DNA of 64,000 bases from Aldersonia kunmingensis (GCF_001646865.1 NZ_LRRB01000206.1:1-64000); one strand, 5' to 3'; positions 30,601 to 39,308 are shown, counted from the stretch's first letter. Translations and numbers: made by a program. Notes: generated from the sequence alone by a model not told the origin.

Positions 30601-31567
30601 GCTCGGTGTCGTGACCGGCACCGCCGCCCCGCCGCCCCCGTCGGAGATCGGCGGTATCCCGCTCGCGGCGCACGGCCCGGATGGCGCACCAATCGAGCCG
30701 CGCGAGCTACGACCCGAGGTCCCGTTCGAGATTTCCGCAGTGGCAATGCGGGCCCTTGCCACCAACCGTGGCGTCAGCACCGCGGCCACCGTGGCGCATG
30801 TGCTCGAGCAGGCCTCGGTCGTGGACCAGAAGACCGACTTGATCCCGGCACTGCGCCTCGGACAGCGCCAAACCGGGCAGCCCGGTCACTCGCTCGCCGA
30901 GCCGGTCGGCGAGGACGACTCCAAGCCGTCGAGCCGGTTGATGCTCATGCTTGCCGGCCTGGGCCTGCTCGCGGTGGTGCTGCTGGGTCTCCTGGGCTGG
31001 TGGCTCGCCAATGCGCTCGCCGGCGGTACCTCGAGCGAAACCTTCGACGACAACGCGCTCGGGCTCACCACGGCGGCATCGGCTCCGAGTGTCGACGGGT
31101 CCGCGGGTCCGCCCCCAGCGGCGAGCGGCGTCCCCGTTCCGGCCAGTGAGGTCTCGGTGTTCTCGCCGCAGGGCACCCCGGACGCCCCCGCCACGGCCCG
31201 CTTTACGCTCGACAACAATCCCGCCACCGTGTGGCGCACGGATGCGTACTTCCAGCAGTTCCCGGCACTCAAGAGCGGTATCGGCCTGATTGCCACGCTG
31301 CCCACCGCGTCGAAGCTCAGCGGTGTGTGGATCAATTCGCCCACCCCCGGCACCAAGGTGGAGATCCGCTCGGCGCCGAGTCGCACCCCGACGCTGGACC
31401 AAACACAGGTGATCGGGACGGCGACGCTCGGCAACGGTGTCTCCCAGATTCCGATCGAGAGCGGCCAGCCGACCCGCTACGTGCTCGTCTGGATTACCTC
31501 TCTCGCGAACAACGGCGGACAGTTCCAATCGGGCGTCGCCGACATGGGCTTTACAGCAGCCAACTAA
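27653..31567 (+). CDS. murJ: Lipid II flippase MurJ fused to a pseudokinase and discoidin-like domain
   Basis: 1304 residues. After a Pro/Ala-rich N-terminus, 14 helices of the MATE/MurJ fold begin near SIAFATLISRMTGFLKQM. A cytoplasmic kinase-like domain follows (YRLLAPHGGARGLTFWQAHD onward) in which the catalytic loop reads SIDHPDRVRIS and DFG is missing, so it is a pseudokinase. Then come a single helix (LMLMLAGLGLLAVVLLGLLG) and an extracytoplasmic beta domain. In M. tuberculosis the pseudokinase of MviN is phosphorylated by PknB and recruits FhaA. ATG 27653 overlaps the previous stop. Confidence 0.93.
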   Translation: MNWIEPGQQSHQLRPPPAPWERVSWPVRRPAHAAAPQGFNGGYSAPSPAEPPNVPPRHAQPQRIPAAVVAAAPAPQAPPRTAPQPIQERPTDTQRGLLAATGSIAFATLISRMTGFLKQMLLLTVLGGAVASSFTVASQIPNMIAELVLGAVLTAIVVPVLVRAEREDADGGAAFVRRLFTAAMTLLVIAALMATAAAPLLTTHVFLSDDGKVDTSLTTALSFLLLPAILFYGLSALLTAILNTRQVFKPGAWAPVLNNVVVLTVLGIYLAMPGEISLDPVRMSDPKLLVLGLGVLAGVVTQAVSLVPALRRQGISLRPLWGLDDRLRQFGGMAVAIVLYVMISQIGFVFATRVSSHADAAGPAIYNNAWLLLQLPYGVLGVTVLTAIMPRLSRNAADDDTPAVVDDLGTATRLTMLTLVPVVTFLTLVGPQVGQALYGYGNFGDADAERLGQAVSWSAFTLIPYALVLIHLRVFYAREEAWTPTWIIIGITAVKIVLSALVPVFAADDNVVSLLGVANGISFAVGAAIGGYLLHRSLGNLHMANVGKTVWRVLVASLAGGALMLVVDWAIGLEVVSRQLGSVGSVLRVAFDGVLMLSVTFVILRLVRVPEVVAVTVAIERRLRGRPAEEETADEYDGSRPDTDPFAAYARSRAYDPLMDAETMVLPVFGSGASIPSRSRTVPYPVRQDHVKGQEWVATQEGARVSDDANSGGSAGNSGGDATANSATDTMDTGGSPEGQREGRTNTAPQPVVRDSDDSRPHDPTLDTGAIPVASPTMPPMGGAGRGAVPPRGPKLVPGASVAGGRYRLLAPHGGARGLTFWQAHDIKLDRQVALTFVDADQKDGQNQNNDGPQAILSRTLRLGRINAPGLARVLDVVRGSSGGIVVAEWTPGRSLREMAETAPSPIGASRAIYSLATAAELAHRSGGALSIDHPDRVRISTNGDAVLAFPGTLADATAPSDVRGLGASLYALITNRWPIEPPLGVVTGTAAPPPPSEIGGIPLAAHGPDGAPIEPRELRPEVPFEISAVAMRALATNRGVSTAATVAHVLEQASVVDQKTDLIPALRLGQRQTGQPGHSLAEPVGEDDSKPSSRLMLMLAGLGLLAVVLLGLLGWWLANALAGGTSSETFDDNALGLTTAASAPSVDGSAGPPPAASGVPVPASEVSVFSPQGTPDAPATARFTLDNNPATVWRTDAYFQQFPALKSGIGLIATLPTASKLSGVWINSPTPGTKVEIRSAPSRTPTLDQTQVIGTATLGNGVSQIPIESGQPTRYVLVWITSLANNGGQFQSGVADMGFTAAN

Positions 31568-31575
31568 TTGTAAAT

Positions 31576-31605
31576 TTGCCCCTGACCTGCGGTGGTAGCT
31601 AGGAT
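31576..31605 (+). promoter_or_regulatory. Possible housekeeping promoter of sigM
   Basis: TTGCCC (31576-31581) and TAGGAT (31600-31605) are 18 bases apart in the gap after murJ. The -10 fits the actinobacterial consensus and the -35 is moderate. Confidence 0.4.
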
Positions 31606-31709
31606 CGGCCCCGCGCTATTGGGGTGTTTGCGGCTTGCCAACAACCACCACTCTGTCGACAGATACGCCATTGGGGGGTTTATCGTCGCGGCGCTTGGAG
31701 GGGGGACCG

Positions 31710-32372
31710 TTGCCGCCGCAGACGCCAGCACGGGGTGCTGAGCCTGATTCCGAGCCCCCGCCTGCCCGCACAGTGTCCGAGACCGCGACACGACGCGCGC
31801 AACCCGAGACGGCTACCGCGGAGCCCACACGGACCGATGGCGAACTTCTCGCCGCTCACGTCGCCGGTGAACCACACGCCTTCGCCGAATTGATGCGTCG
31901 CCACTACGACCATCTGTGGCAAACGGCGATGCGCACCTCCTACTCCCGCGAGGACGCCGCGGATGCGCTGCAGGAGGCGCTATTGTCCGCCCACCGGACG
32001 GCGGACACCTTCCGGGCCGACGCGGCCGTGCGCAGCTGGCTCCATCGGATCGTGGTCAACGCATGCCTGGACCGAATCCGCCGCAATAAAGTTCGCCCCA
32101 CCGTGCCACTTGCCGACGGTGACGAGCCGCGCGAGGACAAGGACGAAATTGCCGATCTCGAGTTGTCAATCGTTGTGCATCACGCCCTGTTCACACTGCC
32201 GCCCGAACAACGCGCCGCGATCGTCGCGGTGGATATCGAGGGGTATTCGGTATCGGAAGCGGCAAAGCGGCTCGGCGTGCCCGAGGGCACGATCAAGAGC
32301 CGGTGCGCACGCGCGCGGTTGAAGCTGGCCACGATCCTCGAGCCCATGCGAGATATGCAGAATCGTTACTGA
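31710..32372 (+). CDS. sigM: ECF RNA polymerase sigma factor SigM
   Basis: Region 2 (FAELMRRHYDHLWQTAMRTS, DALQEALLSAHR) and region 4 (LPPEQRAAIVAVDIEGYSVS, EGTIKSRCARARLKL) are clear. The order murJ-sigM-rsmA-trxB is that of mycobacteria, where SigM serves late-growth and surface functions. Start TTG 31710 has a strong GGAGGGG site seven bases upstream, giving 220 residues, near the M. tuberculosis size; a longer frame opens at TTG 31635 without a ribosome site. The N-terminal 45 residues are Pro/Ala/Thr-rich and unstructured. Confidence 0.9.
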   Translation: MPPQTPARGAEPDSEPPPARTVSETATRRAQPETATAEPTRTDGELLAAHVAGEPHAFAELMRRHYDHLWQTAMRTSYSREDAADALQEALLSAHRTADTFRADAAVRSWLHRIVVNACLDRIRRNKVRPTVPLADGDEPREDKDEIADLELSIVVHHALFTLPPEQRAAIVAVDIEGYSVSEAAKRLGVPEGTIKSRCARARLKLATILEPMRDMQNRY

Positions 32373-32452
32373 ACCGCTGGAACCGGTATCAGTCGTTGAG
32401 CGTCGAACCAAGTTGACAGGAACAGTAGAAGCTCCCGCCGGAAGGGGTGATC

Positions 32453-33178
32453 GTGGGCGTGTCCCTTCCCCGGCATTCGATACCCGATCACCTGCTGGCC
32501 GACCTGCACGCGCAGAACCTTCCGGCCGACGCCGAGCGGGACCTGTGGGAGCGGATCGCGACGGATCCCGAGGCCGGCCATGTACTCGATGCACTCGATG
32601 ATGTGACGGCAGTGCTGCGCCAACTCCGGGACACGCCCCAGGCACCACCTGCGCCGGCGGACATCGTGGCGCGGCTCGAGGGTGTTCTCGAGAGCTGTAC
32701 CAACGACGAACTCGCCGCCCGGCGCAGGGACACGGGCTCGCCCCGCCGCCGGATTTCGCGCAGGTGGGTTGCCGGTCTCAGCGCCGCCGCAGCAGGCGTC
32801 GCTGTTGTGATCGCCGCCGGTGCGGCTCTCGCGAGCGGAGTCTTCTCGTCGGGAGCGGACTCCGAATCAACGGCCGTTGTTGCCTCGGCCACACCGGGCG
32901 CCGAGATCAACTCGCTTTCCCACCAGACGCTGATGTCCGCACTCGGGCGCGAGTCCGTTGTCGGGCGCCTCGCGGACCGCAATCTGTTGTCCGAGTGCCT
33001 CGCCGGAGCAAGCGCGAGCGGCCCTATCCTCGGTATGTTGGACGTCGACTACCGAGGCAATTCAGGTGTCCTCGTGCTGGTGGGCCAGAGTGGGCCCGGC
33101 GGCATCACCGCGCTGGTTCTCGGCACCGCGTGCAACCACGACGACCCGCGCATCCTCGCTCGTACCGAACTGCGCTGA
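32453..33178 (+). CDS. rsmA: Anti-sigma-M factor RsmA-like membrane protein
   Basis: About 241 residues. An N-terminal cytoplasmic part (LPRHSIPDHLLADLHA, DLWERIATDPEAGHVLDAL) lacks the zinc HxxxCxxC motif. One helix (WVAGLSAAAAGVAVVIAAG) and an extracytoplasmic domain with two cysteines follow. Position directly after sigM and size match mycobacterial RsmA. GTG 32453 follows GGAAGGGG with suitable spacing; GTG 32447 overlaps that site. It should hold SigM at the membrane. Confidence 0.78.
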   Translation: MGVSLPRHSIPDHLLADLHAQNLPADAERDLWERIATDPEAGHVLDALDDVTAVLRQLRDTPQAPPAPADIVARLEGVLESCTNDELAARRRDTGSPRRRISRRWVAGLSAAAAGVAVVIAAGAALASGVFSSGADSESTAVVASATPGAEINSLSHQTLMSALGRESVVGRLADRNLLSECLAGASASGPILGMLDVDYRGNSGVLVLVGQSGPGGITALVLGTACNHDDPRILARTELR

Positions 33179-33185
33179 CACCCCG

Positions 33186-33229
33186 CGGCGAGCCGCGCAA
33201 AGTCACTGCGGCGAGCCGCGCAAAGTCAC
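33186..33229. repeat. Two tandem 21-base units
   Basis: CGGCGAGCCGCGCAAAGTCAC occurs in direct order at 33186 and 33209, starting 23 bases apart, just after rsmA. The function is unknown; it may be a simple duplication. Confidence 0.6.
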
Positions 33230-33318
33230 CGCGGGAACGCCCGCCGCGCGCCACCGGGATGTGTCCGGTCCCGCATTCTCGCTCCCGCATGTGACCTGAG
33301 CACGCCCCTGCCTGCGCT

Positions 33319-33345
33319 GGGAACAACAGCCCTTACCCTGGTGTT
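33319..33345 (+). promoter_or_regulatory. SigH/SigR-type promoter of trxB
   Basis: GGGAAC (33319-33324) and GTT (33343-33345) are separated by 18 bases, matching the known oxidative-stress promoter form GGAAC/T-N18-GTT. It lies about 50 bases before trxB. In mycobacteria and streptomycetes thioredoxin genes are controlled in this way. Confidence 0.55.
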
Positions 33346-33396
33346 GACCGAATCGAGATTTACAAGAGTTTGCCGCACATCTTTCGAGAGGCTTGT

Positions 33397-34377
33397 ATGA
33401 CTACCGCTGTTCGCGAACTGATCATCGTCGGATCGGGACCGGCCGGGTACACGGCGGCCGTCTACGCCGCCCGTGCCGAACTGCAGCCGCTGGTTTTCGA
33501 GGGCACCCAGTTTGGTGGTGCGCTGATGACGACCACCGAGGTGGAGAACTTCCCCGGGTTCCGCGAGGGCATCATGGGCCCGGACCTGATGGAAGAGATG
33601 CGTGAGCAAGCCAAGCGCTTCGGCGCCGACATCCGCACCGAGGATGTCGATGCGATCGACCTGAGCGGCGACATCAAGACAGTCACCGTCGGCGGCGAGA
33701 CGTACTCCGCGCACGCGATCATCCTGGCGATGGGCGCGGCTGCGCGGTACCTCGGTATCGAGGGGGAGCAGACCCTGCTCGGTCGCGGCGTCAGCGCCTG
33801 CGCCACCTGTGACGGCTTCTTCTTCCGCGATCAGGACATCGTCGTCGTCGGTGGCGGCGACTCCGCGATGGAGGAGGCCACCTTCCTCACCAAGTTCGCG
33901 CGCAGCGTGACTATCGTGCACCGCCGCGAGGAGTTCCGCGCTTCGCGGATCATGCTCGAGCGTGCCCGCGCGAACGAGAAGATCCGCTTCATCACCAACG
34001 CGACCGTATCGAAGGTGATCGGGGAGAACAGCGTCACGGGCATCGAGCTCGAGGACACCCGCACCGGCGAGCGCAGCACCCTCGACGTGACCGGACTGTT
34101 CGTCGCGGTCGGGCACGACCCGCGCAGCGAACTGGTCAAGGGCCAGGTCGAGCTCGACGCGGACGGCTACGTGCAGGTGCAGTCACCCACCACGGCCACT
34201 ACCGTCGATGGCGTTTTCGCGGCCGGCGACCTTGTCGACCACACCTACCGTCAGGCGATCACCGCGGCCGGCACCGGCTGTTCCGCGGCGATCGACGCCG
34301 AGCGCTGGCTCGCCGACCGCGGCGACATCACCAGCAACACCGTTGATCACGCCAACCCGGACACCGTCCGGGCGTAG
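33397..34377 (+). CDS. trxB: Thioredoxin reductase
   Basis: 326 residues. The FAD motif is [15 protein letters not shown], the redox dithiol is in [11 protein letters not shown], and the NADPH motif is [13 protein letters not shown]. The C-terminal FAD contact is [14 protein letters not shown]. It transfers electrons from NADPH to thioredoxin in the cytoplasm. ATG 33397 has GAGAGG upstream. trxC follows 112 bases later and is its substrate. Confidence 0.97.
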   Translation: MTTAVRELIIVGSGPAGYTAAVYAARAELQPLVFEGTQFGGALMTTTEVENFPGFREGIMGPDLMEEMREQAKRFGADIRTEDVDAIDLSGDIKTVTVGGETYSAHAIILAMGAAARYLGIEGEQTLLGRGVSACATCDGFFFRDQDIVVVGGGDSAMEEATFLTKFARSVTIVHRREEFRASRIMLERARANEKIRFITNATVSKVIGENSVTGIELEDTRTGERSTLDVTGLFVAVGHDPRSELVKGQVELDADGYVQVQSPTTATTVDGVFAAGDLVDHTYRQAITAAGTGCSAAIDAERWLADRGDITSNTVDHANPDTVRA

Positions 34378-34489
34378 GCGCTTCCCGTACTCACTGCGCG
34401 GCTAACCGCTGGCGCAACCGCCCGTTCCAGCACCAGCCGAAACGGGTACACCAACCAGACGCAACATCACTTCGAACAGGAGATGCAAG

Positions 34490-34834
34490 GTGGCCGATAG
34501 CAAGACCTCCGAGACCGCGACCATCACCGTCACCGACGACTCGTTCGCCCAGGATGTCCTGGCGAGCGGCAAGCCGGTCCTGGTGGATTTCTGGGCGACC
34601 TGGTGCGGGCCATGCAAGATGGTCGCGCCCGTGCTCGAGGAAATCGCGGCAGACCACTCCGACAAGCTGACTGTCGCGAAGCTCGACATCGACGCCAACC
34701 CGTCGACGGCTCGCGATTTCCAGATCATGTCGGTGCCGACCATGATCCTGTTCGCCGACGGCAAGCCGGCAAAAACGATCGTCGGAGCCAAGGGCAAGGC
34801 TGCGCTGCTGCGCGAGCTCGACGGTCTGCTCTGA
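34490..34834 (+). CDS. trxC: Thioredoxin
   Basis: 114 residues with the canonical active site FWATWCGPCKM and the cis-proline in MSVPTMILF. The start is GTG 34490, with AGGAG 10 bases upstream. It reduces protein disulfides and is recharged by the adjacent TrxB. A strong hairpin 33 bases after the stop probably ends the trxB-trxC transcript. Confidence 0.97.
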   Translation: MADSKTSETATITVTDDSFAQDVLASGKPVLVDFWATWCGPCKMVAPVLEEIAADHSDKLTVAKLDIDANPSTARDFQIMSVPTMILFADGKPAKTIVGAKGKAALLRELDGLL

Positions 34835-34867
34835 CCAGGTCACACCCCTAGGGCCGCCGCGCCGCAT

Positions 34868-34895
34868 TCGCGCGGATTCTTCGGAATCCGCGCGA
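34868..34895 (+). terminator. Hairpin with TTCG loop after trxC
   Basis: A perfect 12-bp stem (TCGCGCGGATTC and complement) closes on TTCG, an exceptionally stable tetraloop in RNA. There is no T-tract. Confidence 0.72.
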
Positions 34896-35038
34896 TTCTG
34901 CGAGAATCTGACCCTGTGCCGCCGCATGGCGGCGCTATGGTGTTGGCTCCGCAGCGCCGTAGCGCGGTGATAGCGCCACCACCGCCGCGGTGCGGTGATA
35001 GTGACACTGTTATCCGCAAGTCGAGGAAGGCACTCTCC

Positions 35039-36235
35039 ATGCACCGACTCCGTCGCGGTGACCACGGCCCGGCAGTTGCCGAGGTGTACGGTGCGCTGTC
35101 CGGTCTCGGATTTCTCGACGATGGCACCGACGGAAGTGGTGCCGTAGTAAACGGCGACTACTGGCGCGATACCGATGCGGTCTTCGACAACGTCCTCGAC
35201 AGTGCAGTACGCGGATTTCAGCAGCAGCGTGGATTGCTCGTGGACGGCATCGTCGGGCCCGCGACGTATCGCGCGCTCAAAGAGGCGTCCTACCGCCTCG
35301 GTGCGCGAACGCTGATCTATCAGCTGTCAGCACCGCTGTACGGCGACGATGTCGCAACGCTGCAGCGACGCCTACAAGACCTCGGCTTCTACGTCGATCG
35401 GGTCGACGGGTTCTTCGGCCCGGTCACCCACGACGCCCTCACGTCATTCCAGCGCGAGATCGGGCTGGCCGCCGACGGCATCTGCGGTCCCGACACCCTG
35501 CGCTCGCTCGAGCTGCTCGGTCCCCGGGTCACGGGCGGCAACCCGCACCGGATCTCAGAAGAGGAGCTCGTCCACCGGTCCGGCCCACAGCTCACCGGCA
35601 AGCGCATCGTCATCGATCCGGGCCTGGGTGGTCCGGACAAGGGCATCGCCGTCCCCACCGAGTTCGGCGAGATGTTCGAGTCCGAGATTCTCTGGGATCT
35701 TGCGAGCCGCCTCGAGGGGCGGATGGCCGCCACCGGTATGGAGACGTTCCTGTCCCGCCCGTGGGATGCGAACCCCACCGATTCGCAACGAGCCTCCACG
35801 GCAAACGGTTTCGACGCCGATCTGATGATTGCGCTGCGCTGCGCCGCAAGCAACAGCCCACTCGCCAACGGCGTCGCGAGCTTCCACTTCGGCAACCTGC
35901 ACGGTTCAACGTCGATGATCGGTCAGGTGCTCGCCGGCTTCGTTCAGCGCGAGGTCGTTGCCCGAACCTCGTTGCAGGACTGCCGGACCCACAGCCGGAC
36001 CTGGGACCTGTTGCGCCTCACCAAGATGCCGACCGTCCAGGTCGACATCGGTTATCTCACCAACGAGTACGACGCCAGAGTGCTCACCAATCCGCGCTAC
36101 CGCGACGTCATTGCCGAGGCGATTCTGATCTCGGTAAAGCGGCTTTACCTCCTCGGCCAGGACGACCAGCCCACCGGCACGTACACCTTCGCCGAACTGC
36201 TTGCGGAGGAGCTGGCCGCGATCAACCGGGGCTGA
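35039..36235 (+). CDS. cwlM: CwlM: peptidoglycan-synthesis regulator with inactive amidase fold
   Basis: 398 residues. Two peptidoglycan-binding-like domains (GDHGPAVAEVYGALSGLGF and VATLQRRLQDLGFYVDRVDG) precede an Amidase_3 domain. The first zinc ligand His reads Leu (VIDPGLGG) and the SxHxN histidine reads Arg (MIALRCAA), so it should not be an active amidase. In M. tuberculosis, CwlM is likewise non-enzymatic, is phosphorylated by PknB near its C-terminus and activates MurA; the tail PTGTYTFAELL keeps such threonines. ATG 35039 follows GAGGAAGG. No signal peptide, as expected for a cytoplasmic regulator. Confidence 0.92.
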   Translation: MHRLRRGDHGPAVAEVYGALSGLGFLDDGTDGSGAVVNGDYWRDTDAVFDNVLDSAVRGFQQQRGLLVDGIVGPATYRALKEASYRLGARTLIYQLSAPLYGDDVATLQRRLQDLGFYVDRVDGFFGPVTHDALTSFQREIGLAADGICGPDTLRSLELLGPRVTGGNPHRISEEELVHRSGPQLTGKRIVIDPGLGGPDKGIAVPTEFGEMFESEILWDLASRLEGRMAATGMETFLSRPWDANPTDSQRASTANGFDADLMIALRCAASNSPLANGVASFHFGNLHGSTSMIGQVLAGFVQREVVARTSLQDCRTHSRTWDLLRLTKMPTVQVDIGYLTNEYDARVLTNPRYRDVIAEAILISVKRLYLLGQDDQPTGTYTFAELLAEELAAINRG

Positions 36236-36248
36236 CCTACCCGAACAG

Positions 36249-36288
36249 ATGACGAAGGCCCCCGGCGATTGTCGGGGGCCTTCGTCAT
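36249..36288. terminator. Terminator after cwlM
   Basis: A perfect 16-bp stem (ATGACGAAGGCCCCCG and complement) with an eight-base loop, 14 bases after the cwlM stop and between convergent genes, so it may serve both strands. Confidence 0.85.
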
Positions 36289-36369
36289 ATCCGCTCTAGG
36301 ACTTCACGTTCAGCCCAGTACTCGGGGCTTTAGCCAGCCGGCTCAGCCGTGTCGCTGGCTCGCGCAAGC

Positions 36370-37077
36370 TCAGCCGGTGCCCACCATCGTTCGTTCCTCG
36401 GTGAGCGCGGCCGCCGCGAGAAGTTGATCGAGCGCGTACTCGACGTCGGCCTTCCAGCCGTGATCGCTGTCGAGCTCGAGGCGCAGCCGCGGGAAGCGGT
36501 GGTGCGGCGCAATGACTTCGAAGCCGACGTCCTCGAGGAAGTCCGCGGCGATCATGCACTGCTGCGGCGAACACTCCCGTGTCGAGGTCGCGAGCGGAAC
36601 GTCGGACGGGAGTTCCTCCGCAACCGGGATCTCGCGAATCCCAAACGCCTCGAGCGCCCGGACGCCGCGGCGGATCAGATCGGCGACGACCGCTTGGACC
36701 AGCCGGCGTGACAGATCGTCAGCGGCCTCGCCGTGCACCGACATACCCGTGCCCGCGATGCCCTCGAGGCGCAATGTCGTGAGCAACACTGCATCCGAGC
36801 TCACCGGCGAGGTGGGGAAGAGGTTGGCACGTGGCACCGATCCGGGCGGGGAGTAGATCGCGCAGCCGGCTGGGATGCCGTCGCTGGTCGCGACCTGACC
36901 ACACGACCCCCACTCGAGCATCACCATCGAGAGCCAGGCTTCCTTTTCGAAAACCGGATCGGAGAAAGTGTTGCCGTTCGTGAGACCCGGCTCCACTTCC
37001 CAGAACAGGCATCGCCGGGAGTGGACGGGGAGCTTGTCGAGCCCGTCGAGGGTCAGTGCAGAGACGCTTGTGGACAC
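36370..37077 (-). CDS. GNAT-like acetyltransferase family protein (Rv3916c-like)
   Basis: 235 residues with the parts RLVQAVVADLIRRGVRALEAFG and AADFLEDVGFEVIAPHHRFPRLRLEL, which match the last strands of a GNAT fold; the acetyl-CoA loop is not well conserved. Its place between cwlM and parB is that of Rv3916c. The start is GTG 37077. No substrate is known. It is separated from parB by 119 bases in which I see nothing definite. Confidence 0.75.
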   Translation of the reverse strand: MSTSVSALTLDGLDKLPVHSRRCLFWEVEPGLTNGNTFSDPVFEKEAWLSMVMLEWGSCGQVATSDGIPAGCAIYSPPGSVPRANLFPTSPVSSDAVLLTTLRLEGIAGTGMSVHGEAADDLSRRLVQAVVADLIRRGVRALEAFGIREIPVAEELPSDVPLATSTRECSPQQCMIAADFLEDVGFEVIAPHHRFPRLRLELDSDHGWKADVEYALDQLLAAAALTEERTMVGTG

Positions 37078-37196
37078 GCTTTACTCACGCTCGGCCGCGA
37101 GCAAGACTGCGCGGCGATTATTGTTGTGCCACAACGCTTCCCGGCGAGGTGTCACAGTGACGTTTTGGCCGTAGGTGGTAGGCCCTGGAAAAACGC

Positions 37197-38195
37197 TCAT
37201 GAGTTCGGCTGGTTTTGCTCCATCAGGCTGATGATGCGTTGCAGATCGTCGACGGATCCAAATTCGACCACGATCTTCCCCTTCCGCTTCCCGAGACTGA
37301 CCGTCACCCGGGTTTCGAACGAATTCGACAACCGCTCGGCCACGTCCTGCAGTCCGGGCATCTGAATCGGCTTACGACGCTGGGGGGTGGGCACTGCGGC
37401 CGCGTCGTCGCGATTAGCAAGCGTGACCGCTTCCTCGGTGGCACGCACCGACAGACCCTCGGCGACGATCCGCGCCGCGAGCGCCTCCTGCGCCTCCGCA
37501 CCCGCATCGAGGGACAGCAGCGCACGAGCGTGACCGGCGGACAGCACGCCAGCAGCAACACGACGTTGCACGGGAATCGGCAGCTTCAGCAGCCGGATCA
37601 TGTTCGTGACGACGGGACGGGAACGCCCGATTCGGGTCGCCAACTCCTCGTGCGTTACCTCGAATTCCTCGAGCAGCTGCTGGTAGGCAGCGGCTTCCTC
37701 GAGGGGGTTCAGCTGCACCCGGTGGATGTTCTCGAGCAGGGCGTCGCGCAGCATCGATCCGTCGGTGGTCTCGCGCACGATCGCGGGGATCGCGGCGAGG
37801 CCGGCTTCCTGGGCCGCCCGCCACCGACGCTCGCCCATGACGATCTGGTAGGACTCAGCGCCGGTGCGCCGCACCACGATCGGCTGCATCAGGCCGAATT
37901 CGCGGATTGAATGGATGAGCTCGGCGAGCGCTTCGTCGTCGAAGACCTGCCGCGGCTGCCGCGGATTTGGCTGGATCTGGCTGGGCGGAATCTCCCGGTA
38001 GATCGCACCGGCAGGGGAGAGGTCGGTCGCCGACTCCACCGCAACGCTCGACGATGCACGTGAACCGGCCGCATGGTGATCCGTGCCGATTACGACATCC
38101 GCGGCGGCCTCACCGAGACCGCTGTGCGTATCCGGTCCGGTCGGGATGAGCGCCGCCAATCCACGGCCCAATCCACCCTTACGCGCTTGACTCAT
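37197..38195 (-). CDS. parB: Chromosome partitioning protein ParB
   Basis: 332 residues. The ParB/CTPase N-domain has [13 protein letters not shown] and [19 protein letters not shown]; the helix-turn-helix is around [20 protein letters not shown]; a C-terminal dimer domain follows. It binds parS and spreads to form the partition complex near oriC. Start ATG 38195 lies three bases after the parA stop, so the two are one operon. The parS targets are close by, in parA and rsmG. Confidence 0.97.
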   Translation of the reverse strand: MSQARKGGLGRGLAALIPTGPDTHSGLGEAAADVVIGTDHHAAGSRASSSVAVESATDLSPAGAIYREIPPSQIQPNPRQPRQVFDDEALAELIHSIREFGLMQPIVVRRTGAESYQIVMGERRWRAAQEAGLAAIPAIVRETTDGSMLRDALLENIHRVQLNPLEEAAAYQQLLEEFEVTHEELATRIGRSRPVVTNMIRLLKLPIPVQRRVAAGVLSAGHARALLSLDAGAEAQEALAARIVAEGLSVRATEEAVTLANRDDAAAVPTPQRRKPIQMPGLQDVAERLSNSFETRVTVSLGKRKGKIVVEFGSVDDLQRIISLMEQNQPNS

Positions 38196-38198
38196 CGA

Positions 38199-39257
38199 TC
38201 AGTTCGCCCTTTCCGCTGCCACACCATTGCTACGTTCCGCCAGCTCCCGACCCGCGTCGAGATAGCTCATCGCACCGCGTGAACCCGGGTCGTAATCGAG
38301 CACTGTTGTGCCGAAACCGGGTGCCTCGGAGACCTTCACGCTGCGCGGAATGACCGAGCGAAGGACGGTGTCGCCGAAGTGGCTTCGTACCTCCGCCGCG
38401 ACCTGATCGGCAAGTTTCGTTCGCCCGTCGTACATCGTGAGCAGCACGGTCGAGACGTGGAGTTCGCGGTTGAGGTGGGCCTGCACCAGTTCGATGTTGC
38501 GGAGCAGCTGGCCGACACCCTCGAGGGCGTAGTACTCGCACTGGATCGGGATCAACACCTCATTGCCCGCAACGAGTGCGTTGACGGTGAGGAGGCCGAG
38601 CGACGGCGGGCAGTCGATCAGCACGAAGTCCACACCGTACTCATCGAGCACCTCGGGCGAGAGGGCGGTCTTCAACCGACCTTCGCGAGCGACCATAGAG
38701 ACGAGTTCGATCTCCGCACCGGCCAGATCAATTGTCGCGGGGACACACAGCAGGCGCTCGTTGTGCGGACTCTGCTGGATCGCTTCGCGCATGCTGATCT
38801 CGCCGAGCAGCATCTCGTAGCTCGAGGGGACACCGGCACGGTGGTCCACAGAAAGGGCCGTACTCGCGTTGCCCTGCGGATCGAGATCCACGACGAGCAC
38901 CGTGAGTCCCTGCACCGCCAGCGCGGCTGCGAGGTTGACCGCGCTTGTTGTCTTTCCGACGCCGCCCTTTTGATTCGCGATCGTGATGACCCGGCGTTCC
39001 GCCGGCTTCGCGATCAACGAGTCGCCCGGATGCAGGACCTGGCTCGCACGGTGCGCGGCGGCGCCGATGGGGGTGTCGGTCATCGACACAGCCCAGGACT
39101 CGTCCTTGTACTCGACTGGGCCTGAAGACGGCGATGCGCCGTTGCGGGTCGCAATCCCGTGCGTTTCACGTGAAACACCGGTCATGGGTGGTGCTGCATT
39201 CTCCGCGGCGCGTGCGTTCGTTTCACGTGAAACGTTGGCGGTGGGACCGTCGGGCAT
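38199..39257 (-). CDS. parA: Chromosome partitioning ATPase ParA
   Basis: 352 residues. The deviant Walker A is NQKGGVGKTT, Walker A' is VDLDPQGNASTAL, and Walker B is VLIDCPPSLG. The N-terminal 75 residues are variable and contain two VSRET peptides, each encoded by a perfect parS site. Mycobacterial ParA has the same extension. It drives origin segregation with ParB. If the start were ATG 39083 (MTDTPIGA), parS would be untranslated; the extension is kept because mycobacterial proteins have it. Confidence 0.95.
   Translation of the reverse strand: MPDGPTANVSRETNARAAENAAPPMTGVSRETHGIATRNGASPSSGPVEYKDESWAVSMTDTPIGAAAHRASQVLHPGDSLIAKPAERRVITIANQKGGVGKTTSAVNLAAALAVQGLTVLVVDLDPQGNASTALSVDHRAGVPSSYEMLLGEISMREAIQQSPHNERLLCVPATIDLAGAEIELVSMVAREGRLKTALSPEVLDEYGVDFVLIDCPPSLGLLTVNALVAGNEVLIPIQCEYYALEGVGQLLRNIELVQAHLNRELHVSTVLLTMYDGRTKLADQVAAEVRSHFGDTVLRSVIPRSVKVSEAPGFGTTVLDYDPGSRGAMSYLDAGRELAERSNGVAAERAN
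39163..39176. promoter_or_regulatory. parS site
   Basis: GTTTCACGTGAAAC is a perfect match to the ParB-binding core. It lies within the 5' part of parA and encodes VSRET. Confidence 0.93.
39220..39233. promoter_or_regulatory. parS site
   Basis: A second perfect GTTTCACGTGAAAC, 57 bases from the first, also inside the parA N-terminal coding region. Confidence 0.93.
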
Positions 39258-39308
39258 CGATCACTCCTTAATTGAACACAGCACAAGCCGGGCCTCGACC
39301 ACATTCGG

